This document shows positions 25,927 through 34,521 of a stretch of DNA of 56,122 nt, in pieces. Source of the stretch: Roseobacter sp. (GTDB lineage Bacteria > Pseudomonadota > Alphaproteobacteria > Rhodobacterales > Rhodobacteraceae); contig JADFAE010000008.1 of assembly GCA_015665415.1 (NCBI GenBank), positions 1 to 56,122 on the forward strand, read 5' to 3'. Made by a program: the position numbers and the translations under genes. Position 1 is the stretch's first letter, and each line of letters starts with the position of its first letter. The notes beneath the pieces were generated by a model, which was not told the DNA's origin, searched no databases, and saw only the letters and a list, made by a program, of their open reading frames with translations.

Positions 25927-27696
25927 TTAGAAGCTGGCGGAAAGCAGGCTGTCGCTGCCCTCCACGATTCGGGTGCGCTGGATCTCGGCCTCGCAAAGGA
26001 TGTGATCGCAGTAGAACCGCGCGGTGGCGATTTTTGCCTGCATAAAGGCGGGGTCTTCGCCGCGCGCCAGCGCCGCTTCGGCGGCCAGCAGCGATCGGGC
26101 CATCTGCCAGCCGGAGACGAGGTTGCCCGCCAGCATCAGATAGGGCACCCCGGCGCCAAAGGCGGCGTTCACTCCGTCCCGACCAAGATCCAGAAGATGC
26201 GAGACCACTTCCTCAAACGCATGGCGCGCTTTGGTGAGGCGCGTGGCAAGCGCCTGGGCCTGGGGTGAGCCCTGCAGCAGCTGTTGCTCAGTTGCCTCAA
26301 TCATGACGGCCAGATGTTGGGCGGTCTCACCGCCATCGCGCAGGGTCTTGCGACCGACCAGATCGTTGGCCTGAATTGCCGTTGTGCCCTCATAGATCGG
26401 CAGGATGCGGGCGTCGCGGTAGTGCTGGGCGGCACCGGTTTCCTCGATAAAGCCCATGCCGCCATGGACCTGCACCCCAAGCGAGGCAACCTCAACGCCG
26501 TTTTCGGTGCTAAAGCCCTTGACCAGCGGGGTCAGGAATTCGGAGATCGCCTTGGCCTCTGCGCGGACCTCTGGGGTGGTGGCATGGCGGGCCAGATCCT
26601 GACAGCCTGCGGCAAAGGTGGCCATGGCGCGCGCGCCTTCGGTAAGGGCCCGCATCCGCATCAGCATGCGGCGCACGTCCGGGTGGTGGATGATGGTTAC
26701 CGCCTCACGGCTGCTGCCATCAACAGGCGCGCTCTGCACCCGCTCCTTGGCAAAATCCAGCGCCTGTTGGTAGGCGCGTTCTCCCACTGCGATGCCCTGC
26801 AGGCCGACGGCGTAGCGGGCAGAATTCATCATTTCGAACATATAGGTGAGGCCGTTGCTTTCTTCGCCGATGAGGAAACCGGTGGCCCCGTCAAATTCGA
26901 GCACGGCGGTCGGGCTGGCCTTGATCCCAAGCTTGTGTTCAACGCTTTGGCAGGTCACCGCGTTGCGCGCCCCCAAAGAGCCATCGGCATTGACCATGAA
27001 TTTTGGCACCAGGAACAGGCTGATGCCTTTGACACCTGCGGGCGCGCCCGGGGTGCGGGCGAGCACCAGATGTACGGTGTTTTCCGCCATGTCGTGTTCA
27101 CCGTAGGTGATAAAGATCTTGGTGCCGCTGATGCTGTAGCTGCCATCTGCCTGCGCCTCGGCGCGGCTGCGCAACAAGGCAAGGTCGCTGCCGGCCTGCG
27201 GCTCTGTCAGGTTCATGGTCCCGGTCCATTTGCCGCTGACCAGGTGCTCCAGATAGGCGGCTTTGATCTCATCCGACCCGGCAGTCAACAGCGCCTCGAT
27301 GGCGCCATCGGTCAGCAGCGGGCAGAGCGCAAAGCTCATATTGGCGGCATTCAGGACTTCGGTGGCAGCCGCTCCAATTGCCCGCGGCAGATCCTGACCG
27401 CCAAAATCGCCGGGATGCGGCAGGCTTTGCCAGCCCATGTCGACAAATTTCTGATAGGCGGCGGCAAAGCCTTCAGGCAGGACCACCTTGCCATTCTCAA
27501 GCCGGGAACCGGCGTGATCGCCCGGCGCATTCAGCGGCGCGATTTCCTCGGCGCAGAATTTGCCCAGTTCCTCGAGCACAGCAGCAGCATCACCCAGCTC
27601 CAGGTCGACGTATTTGTCCAATGTTGCCACCTCAGACCATCTGGAGAGATGTTCGATGTCAAAAAGCATATCTTTCACGGGGGCAACAAAAGTCAC
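25927..27696 (-). CDS. Acyl-CoA dehydrogenase, long (DmdC-like) form
   Basis: This 589-residue FAD-dependent acyl-CoA dehydrogenase has an N-terminal extension, then the ACAD core with TGTMNLTEPQAGSDL (flavin/substrate loop), ISGTKIFITYGEHD and LEFDGATGFLIGEESNGLTYMFEMMN. The segment VHGGMGFIEETGAAQHYRDARILPIYEGTTAIQANDLVGRK holds the usual catalytic Glu. The last ~120 residues form the extra C-terminal domain typical of this ~590-residue subgroup. It makes a 2-enoyl-CoA for the downstream crotonase. It is divergent from an AraC-type regulator. Confidence 0.94.
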   Translation of the reverse strand: MTFVAPVKDMLFDIEHLSRWSEVATLDKYVDLELGDAAAVLEELGKFCAEEIAPLNAPGDHAGSRLENGKVVLPEGFAAAYQKFVDMGWQSLPHPGDFGGQDLPRAIGAAATEVLNAANMSFALCPLLTDGAIEALLTAGSDEIKAAYLEHLVSGKWTGTMNLTEPQAGSDLALLRSRAEAQADGSYSISGTKIFITYGEHDMAENTVHLVLARTPGAPAGVKGISLFLVPKFMVNADGSLGARNAVTCQSVEHKLGIKASPTAVLEFDGATGFLIGEESNGLTYMFEMMNSARYAVGLQGIAVGERAYQQALDFAKERVQSAPVDGSSREAVTIIHHPDVRRMLMRMRALTEGARAMATFAAGCQDLARHATTPEVRAEAKAISEFLTPLVKGFSTENGVEVASLGVQVHGGMGFIEETGAAQHYRDARILPIYEGTTAIQANDLVGRKTLRDGGETAQHLAVMIEATEQQLLQGSPQAQALATRLTKARHAFEEVVSHLLDLGRDGVNAAFGAGVPYLMLAGNLVSGWQMARSLLAAEAALARGEDPAFMQAKIATARFYCDHILCEAEIQRTRIVEGSDSLLSASF

Positions 27697-27816
27697 GGTC
27701 GGCTCCTCTACCTGGGCTTGCTATTACTGCCAGATAATGGAGCGCAACCACGGCTGCAATCTCTCTGAACGACTGCTGACTTGCATAAAGTGACAAAATT
27801 GACCTAAAGAACATCT

Positions 27817-28839
27817 ATGAGTGTTGAACAAATCTCTCCGATCCTGCCCACGGTTTCGCGTGCTTTGCTCGAGGATTGGCTTGGGGCAATGCGCGGGCAT
27901 TGCCCGGAGCCACAACTGGAGACATTTGTGGAGCAGATTGGGTTGGCCAGAAATGCGCAGCCTGGCGCCCGCGTTACACATGATCAGATCGTGCATTTCT
28001 ATCAATTGGTTGCCGGAGAAACCGGGGATGAGATGCTGGGGCTTTGGAGCCGACCGATCCGGGCCGGCGCACTGAAACATCTTTGTGCTTCGGTGCGGGG
28101 CGCCTCCTCGCTGTCGGCAGCGCTGTATCGCTTCACCTCCTTTTGGAACCTGTTGCTGGATGATTTTGAGCTGGAGCTGCACCACGAGGGGGAAGCGACG
28201 CAGATCTTGCTGAAACCGCGCGGCACCGGCGAGGCCCGCCGGTTTGGCCATATGCTGCTCTTGAAGCTGGCCCATGGCATCGCCTCCTGGCTGACCGGGC
28301 GGGAGTTGCCGTTGTTGCGGGTAGGGTTTGCCTTTGAACGCCCTGAGTTTGCAGAGGATTACCCGGTGCTGTTTCCGGCCCCCATCCTCTTTGGCCAGGC
28401 CTCGTCCTCAATCGCCTTCAGCGGCGATCTGGGGGAGCTGCCGCTGTCGCGCAGCGAGGCAGAAATGCAGGACTTTCTGGCGCGCGCGCCCCGCGACTGG
28501 ATCTTTACCAGCTTTCGTGAGCACGCTTTGCCGTTGCGGTTGCGGGAATTGTTGCTGCAGGCGGACCGGCTGGATTTCCATCTAAAGGACGCGGCCCAGG
28601 CGGTAAATCTGACACCGCGAACCCTGATCCGGCGGCTGGATGGAGAGGGGACATCTTTTCAGGCCATCAAGGATGGGCTACGTCGCGACATCGCTCTGCG
28701 TGATTTGTCGCGTGGCATCAAAAGCATCGAGGCGATCGCTCAGGATATCGGCTTTGCCTCGGCGGCGAATTTTCACCGTGCGTTCCGCCGGTGGACAGGC
28801 CAGACGCCGGGGGCCTATCAGAAAGCTGCCGCTCCCTGA
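27817..28839 (+). CDS. AraC-family regulator (OruR/arabinose-binding-like type)
   Basis: This 340-residue protein has a ~210-residue N-terminal sensor of the kind found in OruR/ArgR-like AraC proteins. The C-terminal ~100 residues hold two helix-turn-helix motifs (FHLKDAAQAVNLTPRTLIRRLDGEGTSFQAIKD and SIEAIAQDIGFASAANFHRAFRRWTGQTPGAYQ). It starts 120 bases from the divergent acyl-CoA dehydrogenase, so it most likely controls that beta-oxidation pair in response to an acyl compound. The specific inducer is unknown. Confidence 0.92.
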   Translation: MSVEQISPILPTVSRALLEDWLGAMRGHCPEPQLETFVEQIGLARNAQPGARVTHDQIVHFYQLVAGETGDEMLGLWSRPIRAGALKHLCASVRGASSLSAALYRFTSFWNLLLDDFELELHHEGEATQILLKPRGTGEARRFGHMLLLKLAHGIASWLTGRELPLLRVGFAFERPEFAEDYPVLFPAPILFGQASSSIAFSGDLGELPLSRSEAEMQDFLARAPRDWIFTSFREHALPLRLRELLLQADRLDFHLKDAAQAVNLTPRTLIRRLDGEGTSFQAIKDGLRRDIALRDLSRGIKSIEAIAQDIGFASAANFHRAFRRWTGQTPGAYQKAAAP

Positions 28840-28932
28840 GAGAGAGGTCTTCGGGGAATGCGGTAGATTTCGATTGTGCTTGGATAGGCGCTGTCCCAAA
28901 CATGTCCAAACAGACAAAAGGGGAGCATTGGG

Positions 28933-30075
28933 ATGCAACGCAATGATTTGAAACCGGCCACGATTGCAGCCCAAGCCGCCGGGGCGGTGGACATGGCCAG
29001 CGGTGGCGTGGTGCCGCCGATCCAGCCCTCGACCACCTTCATCCGGGACCGCGACTATCAATTGGTCAATCAGGACAACGTCTATCTGCGTTCAGCCAAT
29101 GATGCGGTGCGTCTGGGCGAAGACATCCTGTCGCGGCTTGAGGGGGCCGAAGATACCCAGCTGTTTCCCTCGGGAATGGCGGCGATAGCGGCGGTGTTTC
29201 GCACCGTGCCCAATGGCGGTGCGGTGATCGTGCAATCAGGCATCTACTGGGGCACCACCAAATGGATCCGCGATTTCTGTGCTCGTCGCGACATCACCCT
29301 GCACGAGGTGGAGGCCAGTGACATCTCGGCCTTGCAGGCCCTGTGCACTCGCCACGATGCCGATCTGATCTTTGTGGAAACGCCCTCTAATCCTTGGCTG
29401 AAAACCGTTGATATCGCCGCAGCCAAGACCTGTGCCAAAAGTGCCGGTGCCATTCTGGTTGTCGATAGTACTGCTGCGACGCCGCTGCTGACCCGGCCGC
29501 TGGCGCTGGGCGCGGATATCGTGATGCATTCGGCGACCAAGGTGATCAACGGCCATTCCGATGTGCTGGGCGGGGTGCTGAGCACCCGGGCGCGCACTCC
29601 GGTCTGGGAGGCGATCTGCATGGACCGCAATGAGGCCGGCGCGGTGATGGGCCCGTTTGAGGCCTGGCTGTTGGTGCGCAGCATGCGTACCCTGCCACTG
29701 CGGGTGGAGAAAATGTGTACCAATGCCATGGCGGTGGCGGAATTCCTGCTGAACCACCCAGAGGTCGAAGATGTCTTCTACCCCGGACTGCCCAGCCACG
29801 AAGGCCATGCCTTGGCGTCACGCCAGATGACGGGTGGCTATGGGTTTTTGATGTCTTTCCTGGTCAAGGGTGGGCGCGAGGCGGCGCTGGCGGTGGCAGG
29901 GCGGCTCAACCTGTTTCATCGGGCCACATCTTTGGGCGGGGTGGAAAGCCTGGTGGAACATCGCCACACCATCGAGCCCCATACCGGTATCCCCGAAAGC
30001 CTGCTGCGGATTTCCATCGGGATCGAGGATGCGGATGATCTGATCGCCGATCTGACCCAGGCGCTGCAGGGCTAG
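28933..30075 (+). CDS. Cystathionine gamma-synthase-family PLP enzyme
   Basis: This 380-residue fold-type-I enzyme of the Cys/Met-metabolism PLP family has VVPPIQPSTTF near the N terminus, FPSGMAAIAAVF, LIFVETPSNPWLKTVDI, and VDSTAATPLLTRPLALGADIVMHSATKVINGHSDVLGG with the PLP lysine in SATK. The C-terminal SLGGVESLVEHRHTIE is also typical. Members carry out gamma- or beta-replacement or elimination on sulfur amino acids. This member's reaction cannot be fixed from sequence and no other met/cys gene is adjacent. The ribosome-binding site is GGGGAGC. Confidence 0.93.
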   Translation: MQRNDLKPATIAAQAAGAVDMASGGVVPPIQPSTTFIRDRDYQLVNQDNVYLRSANDAVRLGEDILSRLEGAEDTQLFPSGMAAIAAVFRTVPNGGAVIVQSGIYWGTTKWIRDFCARRDITLHEVEASDISALQALCTRHDADLIFVETPSNPWLKTVDIAAAKTCAKSAGAILVVDSTAATPLLTRPLALGADIVMHSATKVINGHSDVLGGVLSTRARTPVWEAICMDRNEAGAVMGPFEAWLLVRSMRTLPLRVEKMCTNAMAVAEFLLNHPEVEDVFYPGLPSHEGHALASRQMTGGYGFLMSFLVKGGREAALAVAGRLNLFHRATSLGGVESLVEHRHTIEPHTGIPESLLRISIGIEDADDLIADLTQALQG

Positions 30076-30161
30076 GGCTGTACCTGTGCAGGGAAGGGCA
30101 CGGCCCAAGGTGATTTGGCGCGGCCTGGCTGACGGTGTTGCGCGGTACGCCCCGCCGGGTT

Positions 30162-30686
30162 TCAACAGGCTTTGACGCCCATGCGGATGATCTCGCGGCC
30201 ACTGATCTTGTAGATGCCATTGATCCGGTTACGTCCGGTTTTCATATACCAGTCGTTGAGCGCTTTGGGATAGTGCTTGGCGATTACCCGCGAATAGAAG
30301 TCGAATTTCTCTGCTGACAATCGTTGGCCGCCTCTGGAGGGGCCGTGAAAGCCGAATTTGGTGTTTGGGGAGACGCAGGTATTGGGCAGCCCCAGCAGCA
30401 TGGTGCAGGTGGAATAGCAGATTCTGCCACGTATCTCGACCCGTCGCCCCGAGGAGCGGAGATTGCGGATTTCTATAAGCCGGTCCCTGACAAAACCGCC
30501 GCGATCATTTCCCACCACATAGGGTTGGCTCCCGGCGGCTGTGACCGCGGTGCCAAGAGTGACCAGGGATAGGGTGAGCGCAGCTGTCATCATGACCGCT
30601 TTGGTGCAGGTTGCAAGCCGCGTCCTGAAGCGATGCATCTTGCGGGATGCAGCCACAAAAACGGCATGTCTCGCCAAACCTTCCAT
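30162..30686 (-). CDS. Small secreted ClpP/crotonase-fold-like protein
   Basis: This 174-residue protein begins at an ATG with a strong GAGGAGCG site and has an unusually long basic n-region before the hydrophobic signal helix (AVMMTAALTLSLVTLGTAVTAA, ~residues 31-52). The core VEIRGRICYSTCTMLLGLPNTCVSPNTKFGFHGPSRGG matches predicted periplasmic serine-protease-like (COG3904-type, ClpP/crotonase fold) proteins. In these a Ser near the CYS(A/T)CT motif and the His in GFHGP are candidates for the active site. It is much shorter than most ClpP-fold proteases. Activity is uncertain. Confidence 0.7.
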   Translation of the reverse strand: MEGLARHAVFVAASRKMHRFRTRLATCTKAVMMTAALTLSLVTLGTAVTAAGSQPYVVGNDRGGFVRDRLIEIRNLRSSGRRVEIRGRICYSTCTMLLGLPNTCVSPNTKFGFHGPSRGGQRLSAEKFDFYSRVIAKHYPKALNDWYMKTGRNRINGIYKISGREIIRMGVKAC

Positions 30687-31041
30687 ACCGCGCTCCTCGC
30701 AGAAATCCGTGTTGAGGATCAGAGCTAGCGGCAGGAGGGGCTGAGTTTTGGGGCAAGATGTGGCAGAAAACAGGCGCTTAATTTCAAATTAACTTGGATT
30801 GATCAGAAGTGGCTGCCTGTGGTTGTGCCGGTCGTATTGTGATGGGGTTTTTGATAATAATTACAAATGTATAAGTCTCAATTTTCTGGAGATTGGACTC
30901 GCTCTGAAACTAGGTGTGCAATCTCTGATTGAGTAAATTTCTTCACGTAAATTTTACGGATTTTCCCAGGCTCTGGTCCCGTGGTGGCGGACCAAAATTC
31001 ACGGGGCAGAGCGGGGTGGCGGTTGGTTGTGTACAGTCAGA
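30687..31041. other. 355-base intergenic region, no gene recognised
   Basis: A+T-rich spacer between the ClpP-fold-like gene and the LysR gene, both on the minus strand. It contains an imperfect inverted repeat (CCCGTG near 30979 with CACGGG near 31001, extended by CTCTG/CAGAG) and GTAAATTTTAC near 30946. No T-run follows the hairpin on the minus strand. It presumably carries the promoter of the gene ending at 30162; nothing else is evident. Confidence 0.4.
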
Positions 31042-31935
31042 TCAAGAGGCCGGATCTTGATACAGCGATTGCACCCAATGACAGAAGGCCCGCACCTCTT
31101 CGCGCAGCCCGGCACCTTCGTTGATCACCAGATAATGCGAACGGCGTTTTGGCAGCTTGTAGGGCGTGGGCGCCACCAAGAGCCCCTGGGCGATATATTG
31201 CTGGGCAAAGCTTTCCAGCACCATGGTGACGCCCTCTCCGGCGGCAACAGTTTGCAAGGCAATCAGCGAAGAATCTGCGCGCAGCCAGTCCATGGTTGGA
31301 TTGAGATCCAGTTGATGCAGCGTCGAGAGGTTGCTCCAGTCGGTTTCAGACCCGAGGACATGCATCACCTTGGCGCTGGCCAAAGCCTGAATGGAACCGC
31401 CGTCCTTTAGGGTCTTGGCATAATCGGGCCGACAGACGGGAATGGCTGATTCGTGGCCCAGATGCAGGATCTCGCTCTCTTGCCAATTGCCAAGACCAAA
31501 GCGGATATCCACATCCAGCTTCTCATCGTCAAAGCGGTCAGCCCAGACAGAGGTGGTGAGCTGAACCGTGATGTCGGGGTGGGCCGCGCGAAAGGCGGTC
31601 AGTCGCGGGCCAAGGACAAGGGCGGCGCAAGAGATCGAGGCGCGCACCCGCACCAGACGCTGGCGCTGCTTGCCAAATAGCCCACTGGTGGCCTGGGCCA
31701 TCTCCTCAAAGGATTTGCCGATGGTCTGGGCATAGGCCTGGCCGACATCCGTCAGGATCACGCCACGCGGCAGGCGTTTGAACAGCTGCGCCTCCAGATG
31801 CTTTTCCAGCAGCCGGATCTGCTGGCTGATGGCTGCAGGGGTCAGGCCCAGTTCAGCGGCAGCGGCGGCGAAACTGCTGTGGCGCGCAGCGGCGTCAAAG
31901 GCCTTGAGCCAGGTCACATGGGGCAGGTCTGTCAT
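31042..31935 (-). CDS. LysR-family regulator (GcvA-like)
   Basis: This 297-residue protein has an N-terminal helix-turn-helix (LKAFDAAARHSSFAAAAAELGLTPAAISQQIRLLEKHLEAQLFKRLPRGV) of the GcvA type. A periplasmic-binding-protein-like effector domain follows from about residue 90. It is divergent from the GMC oxidoreductase gene with a 100-base gap, the usual place for a LysR target. It therefore probably activates that gene and the now-broken gene behind it. Confidence 0.93.
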   Translation of the reverse strand: MTDLPHVTWLKAFDAAARHSSFAAAAAELGLTPAAISQQIRLLEKHLEAQLFKRLPRGVILTDVGQAYAQTIGKSFEEMAQATSGLFGKQRQRLVRVRASISCAALVLGPRLTAFRAAHPDITVQLTTSVWADRFDDEKLDVDIRFGLGNWQESEILHLGHESAIPVCRPDYAKTLKDGGSIQALASAKVMHVLGSETDWSNLSTLHQLDLNPTMDWLRADSSLIALQTVAAGEGVTMVLESFAQQYIAQGLLVAPTPYKLPKRRSHYLVINEGAGLREEVRAFCHWVQSLYQDPAS

Positions 31936-32035
31936 GCTGAGCCTTCATCAAAATGATGCCTATGGGGAAAAACCCGTTGTTTGATTTGGGCCTATCGTTT
32001 TGCCAATGGTCGGGCAAGACAAAGGAGTCCCGCCC

Positions 32036-33676
32036 ATGCCCCAAACCTATGACTTTATCATTGTCGGAGCCGGATCTGCGGGTTGTGTGCTGGCGGATCG
32101 GTTGAGCGCCAGCGGTCGGCACCATGTGCTGTTGCTTGAGGCCGGGGGCACGGATCGTCGGCTCTGGATCAAGGTTCCCTTGGGCTATGGCTTTACCTTT
32201 TCCAATCCTGCAGTGAACTGGCGCTACACGGCGGCACCAGACCCGGGGCTGCAGGGGCGCAAAGCCTATTGGCCGCGGGGGCGGGTGCTGGGGGGCTCCA
32301 GCTCGATCAATGCCATGGCCTATATGCGCGGGCTGCCGCATGATTTTGACGATTGGGTGCGCGCAGGCGCGACGGGCTGGGCCTGGGAAGAGGTGCGCCG
32401 CTGTTATGATGCGCTGGAAAGCCAGGATGAGCTGACGCCTGCCAATAGGCGTCGTTTGCGCGGTCAAGGCCCGGTACGGGTGACGGATATGCGTGATCAG
32501 ATGCATCCCTTTACCCGGCATTTTCTGGCAGCTGCTCGCGATATGGGCTGGCCGGTGGTGGAGGATCTGAACGCCGCAGCTGTCGCGGGCGGTGAGGACC
32601 AGCCCGAAGGTGGCTTTGGCTATATGCGAAGCACTCTGCGCCAGGGACGGCGCTGGTCCTCGGCGGATGCCTTTCTGCATCCGGCCAGAAAACGGGCCAA
32701 TCTGACAGTGATCAGCCGGGCCCGGGTCGAGCGGTTGCAATTGCACGATGGCGGCGTGACCGGGCTGCGCTATCACCACAAGGACCGCAGTCACCAGGTT
32801 CAGGCTGGGCGCGAAGTGATCCTGAGCGCTGGTGCCGTTAACTCGCCCCAGCTGTTGCAGCTGTCGGGGATTGGGCCGGCCGCTGTGCTGAAATCCCATG
32901 GAGTGAAGGTGGCGCAGGACTTGCCGCAGGTGGGCCAGGGGCTGCAGGACCATCTGGCTGTGTCGCAATACTTCTGGGCTACAGAAGACACACTGAATGC
33001 GCGGTTGGGAACCCGGCTGGGTCAGTTGCGCGCTGGGCTGCAATATGTGCTGACCCGGCGTGGGCCGCTGGCAGTGCCGGTCAATCAATGCAGCGGCTAC
33101 GCTCGCAGCGCCGGGGCGGCCCGGCCCGACGTACAGGTCTATTGCAACCCGGCCTCCTATTCGACGCAGGCCTCGGGCAAACCGCAGATCGATCGCGACA
33201 ATGGCTTTCTGCTTTCGGTGCAGCCTTGTCGCCCCACCAGCCGGGGGCAGATCAACATTCAGTCCGCTGACCCCATGCAGCCCCCCCTGATCGAGCCGAA
33301 TTCACTTTCGACTGAGGCGGACCGCCGTTCAGCCATTGCGGCAAGTCGGTTGCTGCAGGCGCTGGCGGCAACGCCCAGCATCGCTGCCGTGACCCGGGAA
33401 CGCCGGACTCCCGATGCGCAGGCGATGGAGGGCGACGCGCTACTTGAGAATTTTCGTGCCCGATCGGGAACCGTGTTCCACCCCAGCTGCACTTGTCGAA
33501 TGGGGCAAGAGGCCAGAAATTCCGTACTGGACCCCCGGCTTCGCGTGCATGGGGTGAGGGGGCTGCGGGTGATTGATGCCTCGGCCTTCCCCAATATCAC
33601 CTCGGGCAACACCAATGCGCCGACCCTGATGCTGGCGGCCCGCGGCGCTGAAATGGTGCTACAGGATCACGCATAG
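32036..33676 (+). CDS. GMC-family FAD oxidoreductase (choline-dehydrogenase-like)
   Basis: This is a 546-residue protein from the ATG at 32036 (AAAGGAG ribosome-binding site). The FAD-binding N terminus YDFIIVGAGSAGCVLADRLS is followed by the GMC signatures GRVLGGSSSINAMAYMRG and GAVNSPQLLQLSGIG. The C-terminal HPSCTCRMG (active-site His) and NTNAPTLMLAARGAEM complete the fold. Such enzymes oxidise primary alcohols (choline, polyethylene glycol, aliphatic or sugar alcohols). The substrate is unknown; betaine genes are absent here. A remnant enolase-superfamily gene follows 43 bases later. Confidence 0.94.
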   Translation: MPQTYDFIIVGAGSAGCVLADRLSASGRHHVLLLEAGGTDRRLWIKVPLGYGFTFSNPAVNWRYTAAPDPGLQGRKAYWPRGRVLGGSSSINAMAYMRGLPHDFDDWVRAGATGWAWEEVRRCYDALESQDELTPANRRRLRGQGPVRVTDMRDQMHPFTRHFLAAARDMGWPVVEDLNAAAVAGGEDQPEGGFGYMRSTLRQGRRWSSADAFLHPARKRANLTVISRARVERLQLHDGGVTGLRYHHKDRSHQVQAGREVILSAGAVNSPQLLQLSGIGPAAVLKSHGVKVAQDLPQVGQGLQDHLAVSQYFWATEDTLNARLGTRLGQLRAGLQYVLTRRGPLAVPVNQCSGYARSAGAARPDVQVYCNPASYSTQASGKPQIDRDNGFLLSVQPCRPTSRGQINIQSADPMQPPLIEPNSLSTEADRRSAIAASRLLQALAATPSIAAVTRERRTPDAQAMEGDALLENFRARSGTVFHPSCTCRMGQEARNSVLDPRLRVHGVRGLRVIDASAFPNITSGNTNAPTLMLAARGAEMVLQDHA

Positions 33677-33719
33677 CCTTTCCCACAAACACTTGCCAAA
33701 GACCTACGAGGAGCGCCCG

Positions 33720-33934
33720 GTGAAACTGGACAAGATCGAGACCCTTATATTTGCAATCCGCTGCTGCGTCATGGTGGCCGCTATTTCATCTTTGTCCGGC
33801 TGACCATAAGCTATGGTGCGACCGGGGTGGGGGAGATCTACAATGCCACCTTTGGCCCCGAGCTGTGCTGCGCCATGTTGCGTAAGATATTTGGCCGCCA
33901 ATGTTCAGATTGGGAGTGCATCACGCGTTTTTGA
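33720..33934 (+). pseudogene. Truncated, frameshifted mandelate racemase/muconate lactonizing enzyme remnant
   Basis: A GTG start at 33720 with a well-placed GAGGAG site opens VKLDKIETLI, the usual N terminus of a mandelate racemase/muconate lactonizing enzyme. After CTTATA the frame is broken by two extra bases. In the shifted frame translation resumes as CNPLLRHGGRYFIFVR, then GATGVGEIYNATFGPEL, a classic capping-domain sequence of this family. A stop comes at 33932, leaving only about 65 of ~380 expected codons; no barrel domain remains. It was probably the second gene of the GMC operon and is now dead. Confidence 0.75.
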
Positions 33935-34153
33935 AAAACTGCGGCCTCGGGCGACCTCAATAAGAGGATGTGGGATAATGCGTTCTCTTTGTTCGGTAAT
34001 TGGAAACAATCGGAGAATGACGGCGACAGCTCAGTTCGGGTTTTGAATTGTCTCGATATGAAAACCCTACTCCCTTTTGGGCCCTCACATAGTACTGGAT
34101 TGGTCCTTGATCTCTATTGGGTCAATTGATATGCATAATCATCTAATTTATAT
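33935..34153. other. A+T-rich spacer, no gene recognised
   Basis: This follows the enolase-family remnant and is clearly poorer in GC than the rest of the window. A 53-codon open frame starts at ATG 33968 and stops at 34127, but has no proper ribosome-binding site and no recognisable family. The stretch may be the foreign or rearranged DNA that replaced the rest of the broken gene. Confidence 0.4.
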
Positions 34154-34462
34154 TCACCCTATGGCGTTGGGTTCATGGAGTTCATAATTAGATAAAGTTT
34201 GTTTAACCTCTTTTGGCAGGGATGACCTGAACAGAAGATCCGGAATATTCCTGAGGTGGTCAATTGGCTCACGTTTGATCTGGGTCGAGAAAAGAGTGTC
34301 TCTCCGAATCACCGTTTCGCAGGTGCTAAATCGATACACGTAAAGGGAATTTTCAAACAGGTCTATCTGCTTTAGCCTGCATAATGGTTCCATTGTGATA
34401 CTTATTTCCCCCTTGGGAGTATCGTAAAATGATCGTAAACACTCACTGGTTGCAGTTTGCAT
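34154..34462 (-). CDS. Hypothetical 102-residue protein in A+T-rich patch
   Basis: This frame, divergent from the chemoreceptor gene, encodes a 102-residue soluble protein with mixed charged residues (SFYDTPKGEISITMEPLCRLKQ..., KEVKQTLSNYELHEPNAIG). No hydrophobic segment or known motif is visible and the ribosome-binding site is weak. It fills most of the A+T-rich patch. It could be a real acquired gene or a chance frame. Confidence 0.35.
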   Translation of the reverse strand: MQTATSECLRSFYDTPKGEISITMEPLCRLKQIDLFENSLYVYRFSTCETVIRRDTLFSTQIKREPIDHLRNIPDLLFRSSLPKEVKQTLSNYELHEPNAIG

Positions 34463-34521
34463 GTTCTTAACATTCTTCCCGCCATATCGGGTTCTTGGTT
34501 GGTTAGTGAACGGAGAATACC

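Noticed and set aside
25087-27696. Assignment of the pair as dmdC-dmdD (dimethylsulfoniopropionate demethylation branch)
   Set aside because: The size and order fit, but dmdB is absent and both families also serve general fatty-acid oxidation, so symbols were withheld.
25057-27768. Two long plus-strand frames (about 400 and 490 codons) opposite the crotonase and acyl-CoA dehydrogenase
   Set aside because: They are antisense shadows in GC-rich DNA; the minus-strand proteins have intact active-site motifs.
31895-33088. 397-codon frame antisense to the GMC oxidoreductase
   Set aside because: It overlaps the LysR start and the GMC coding region; no family features or start signals.
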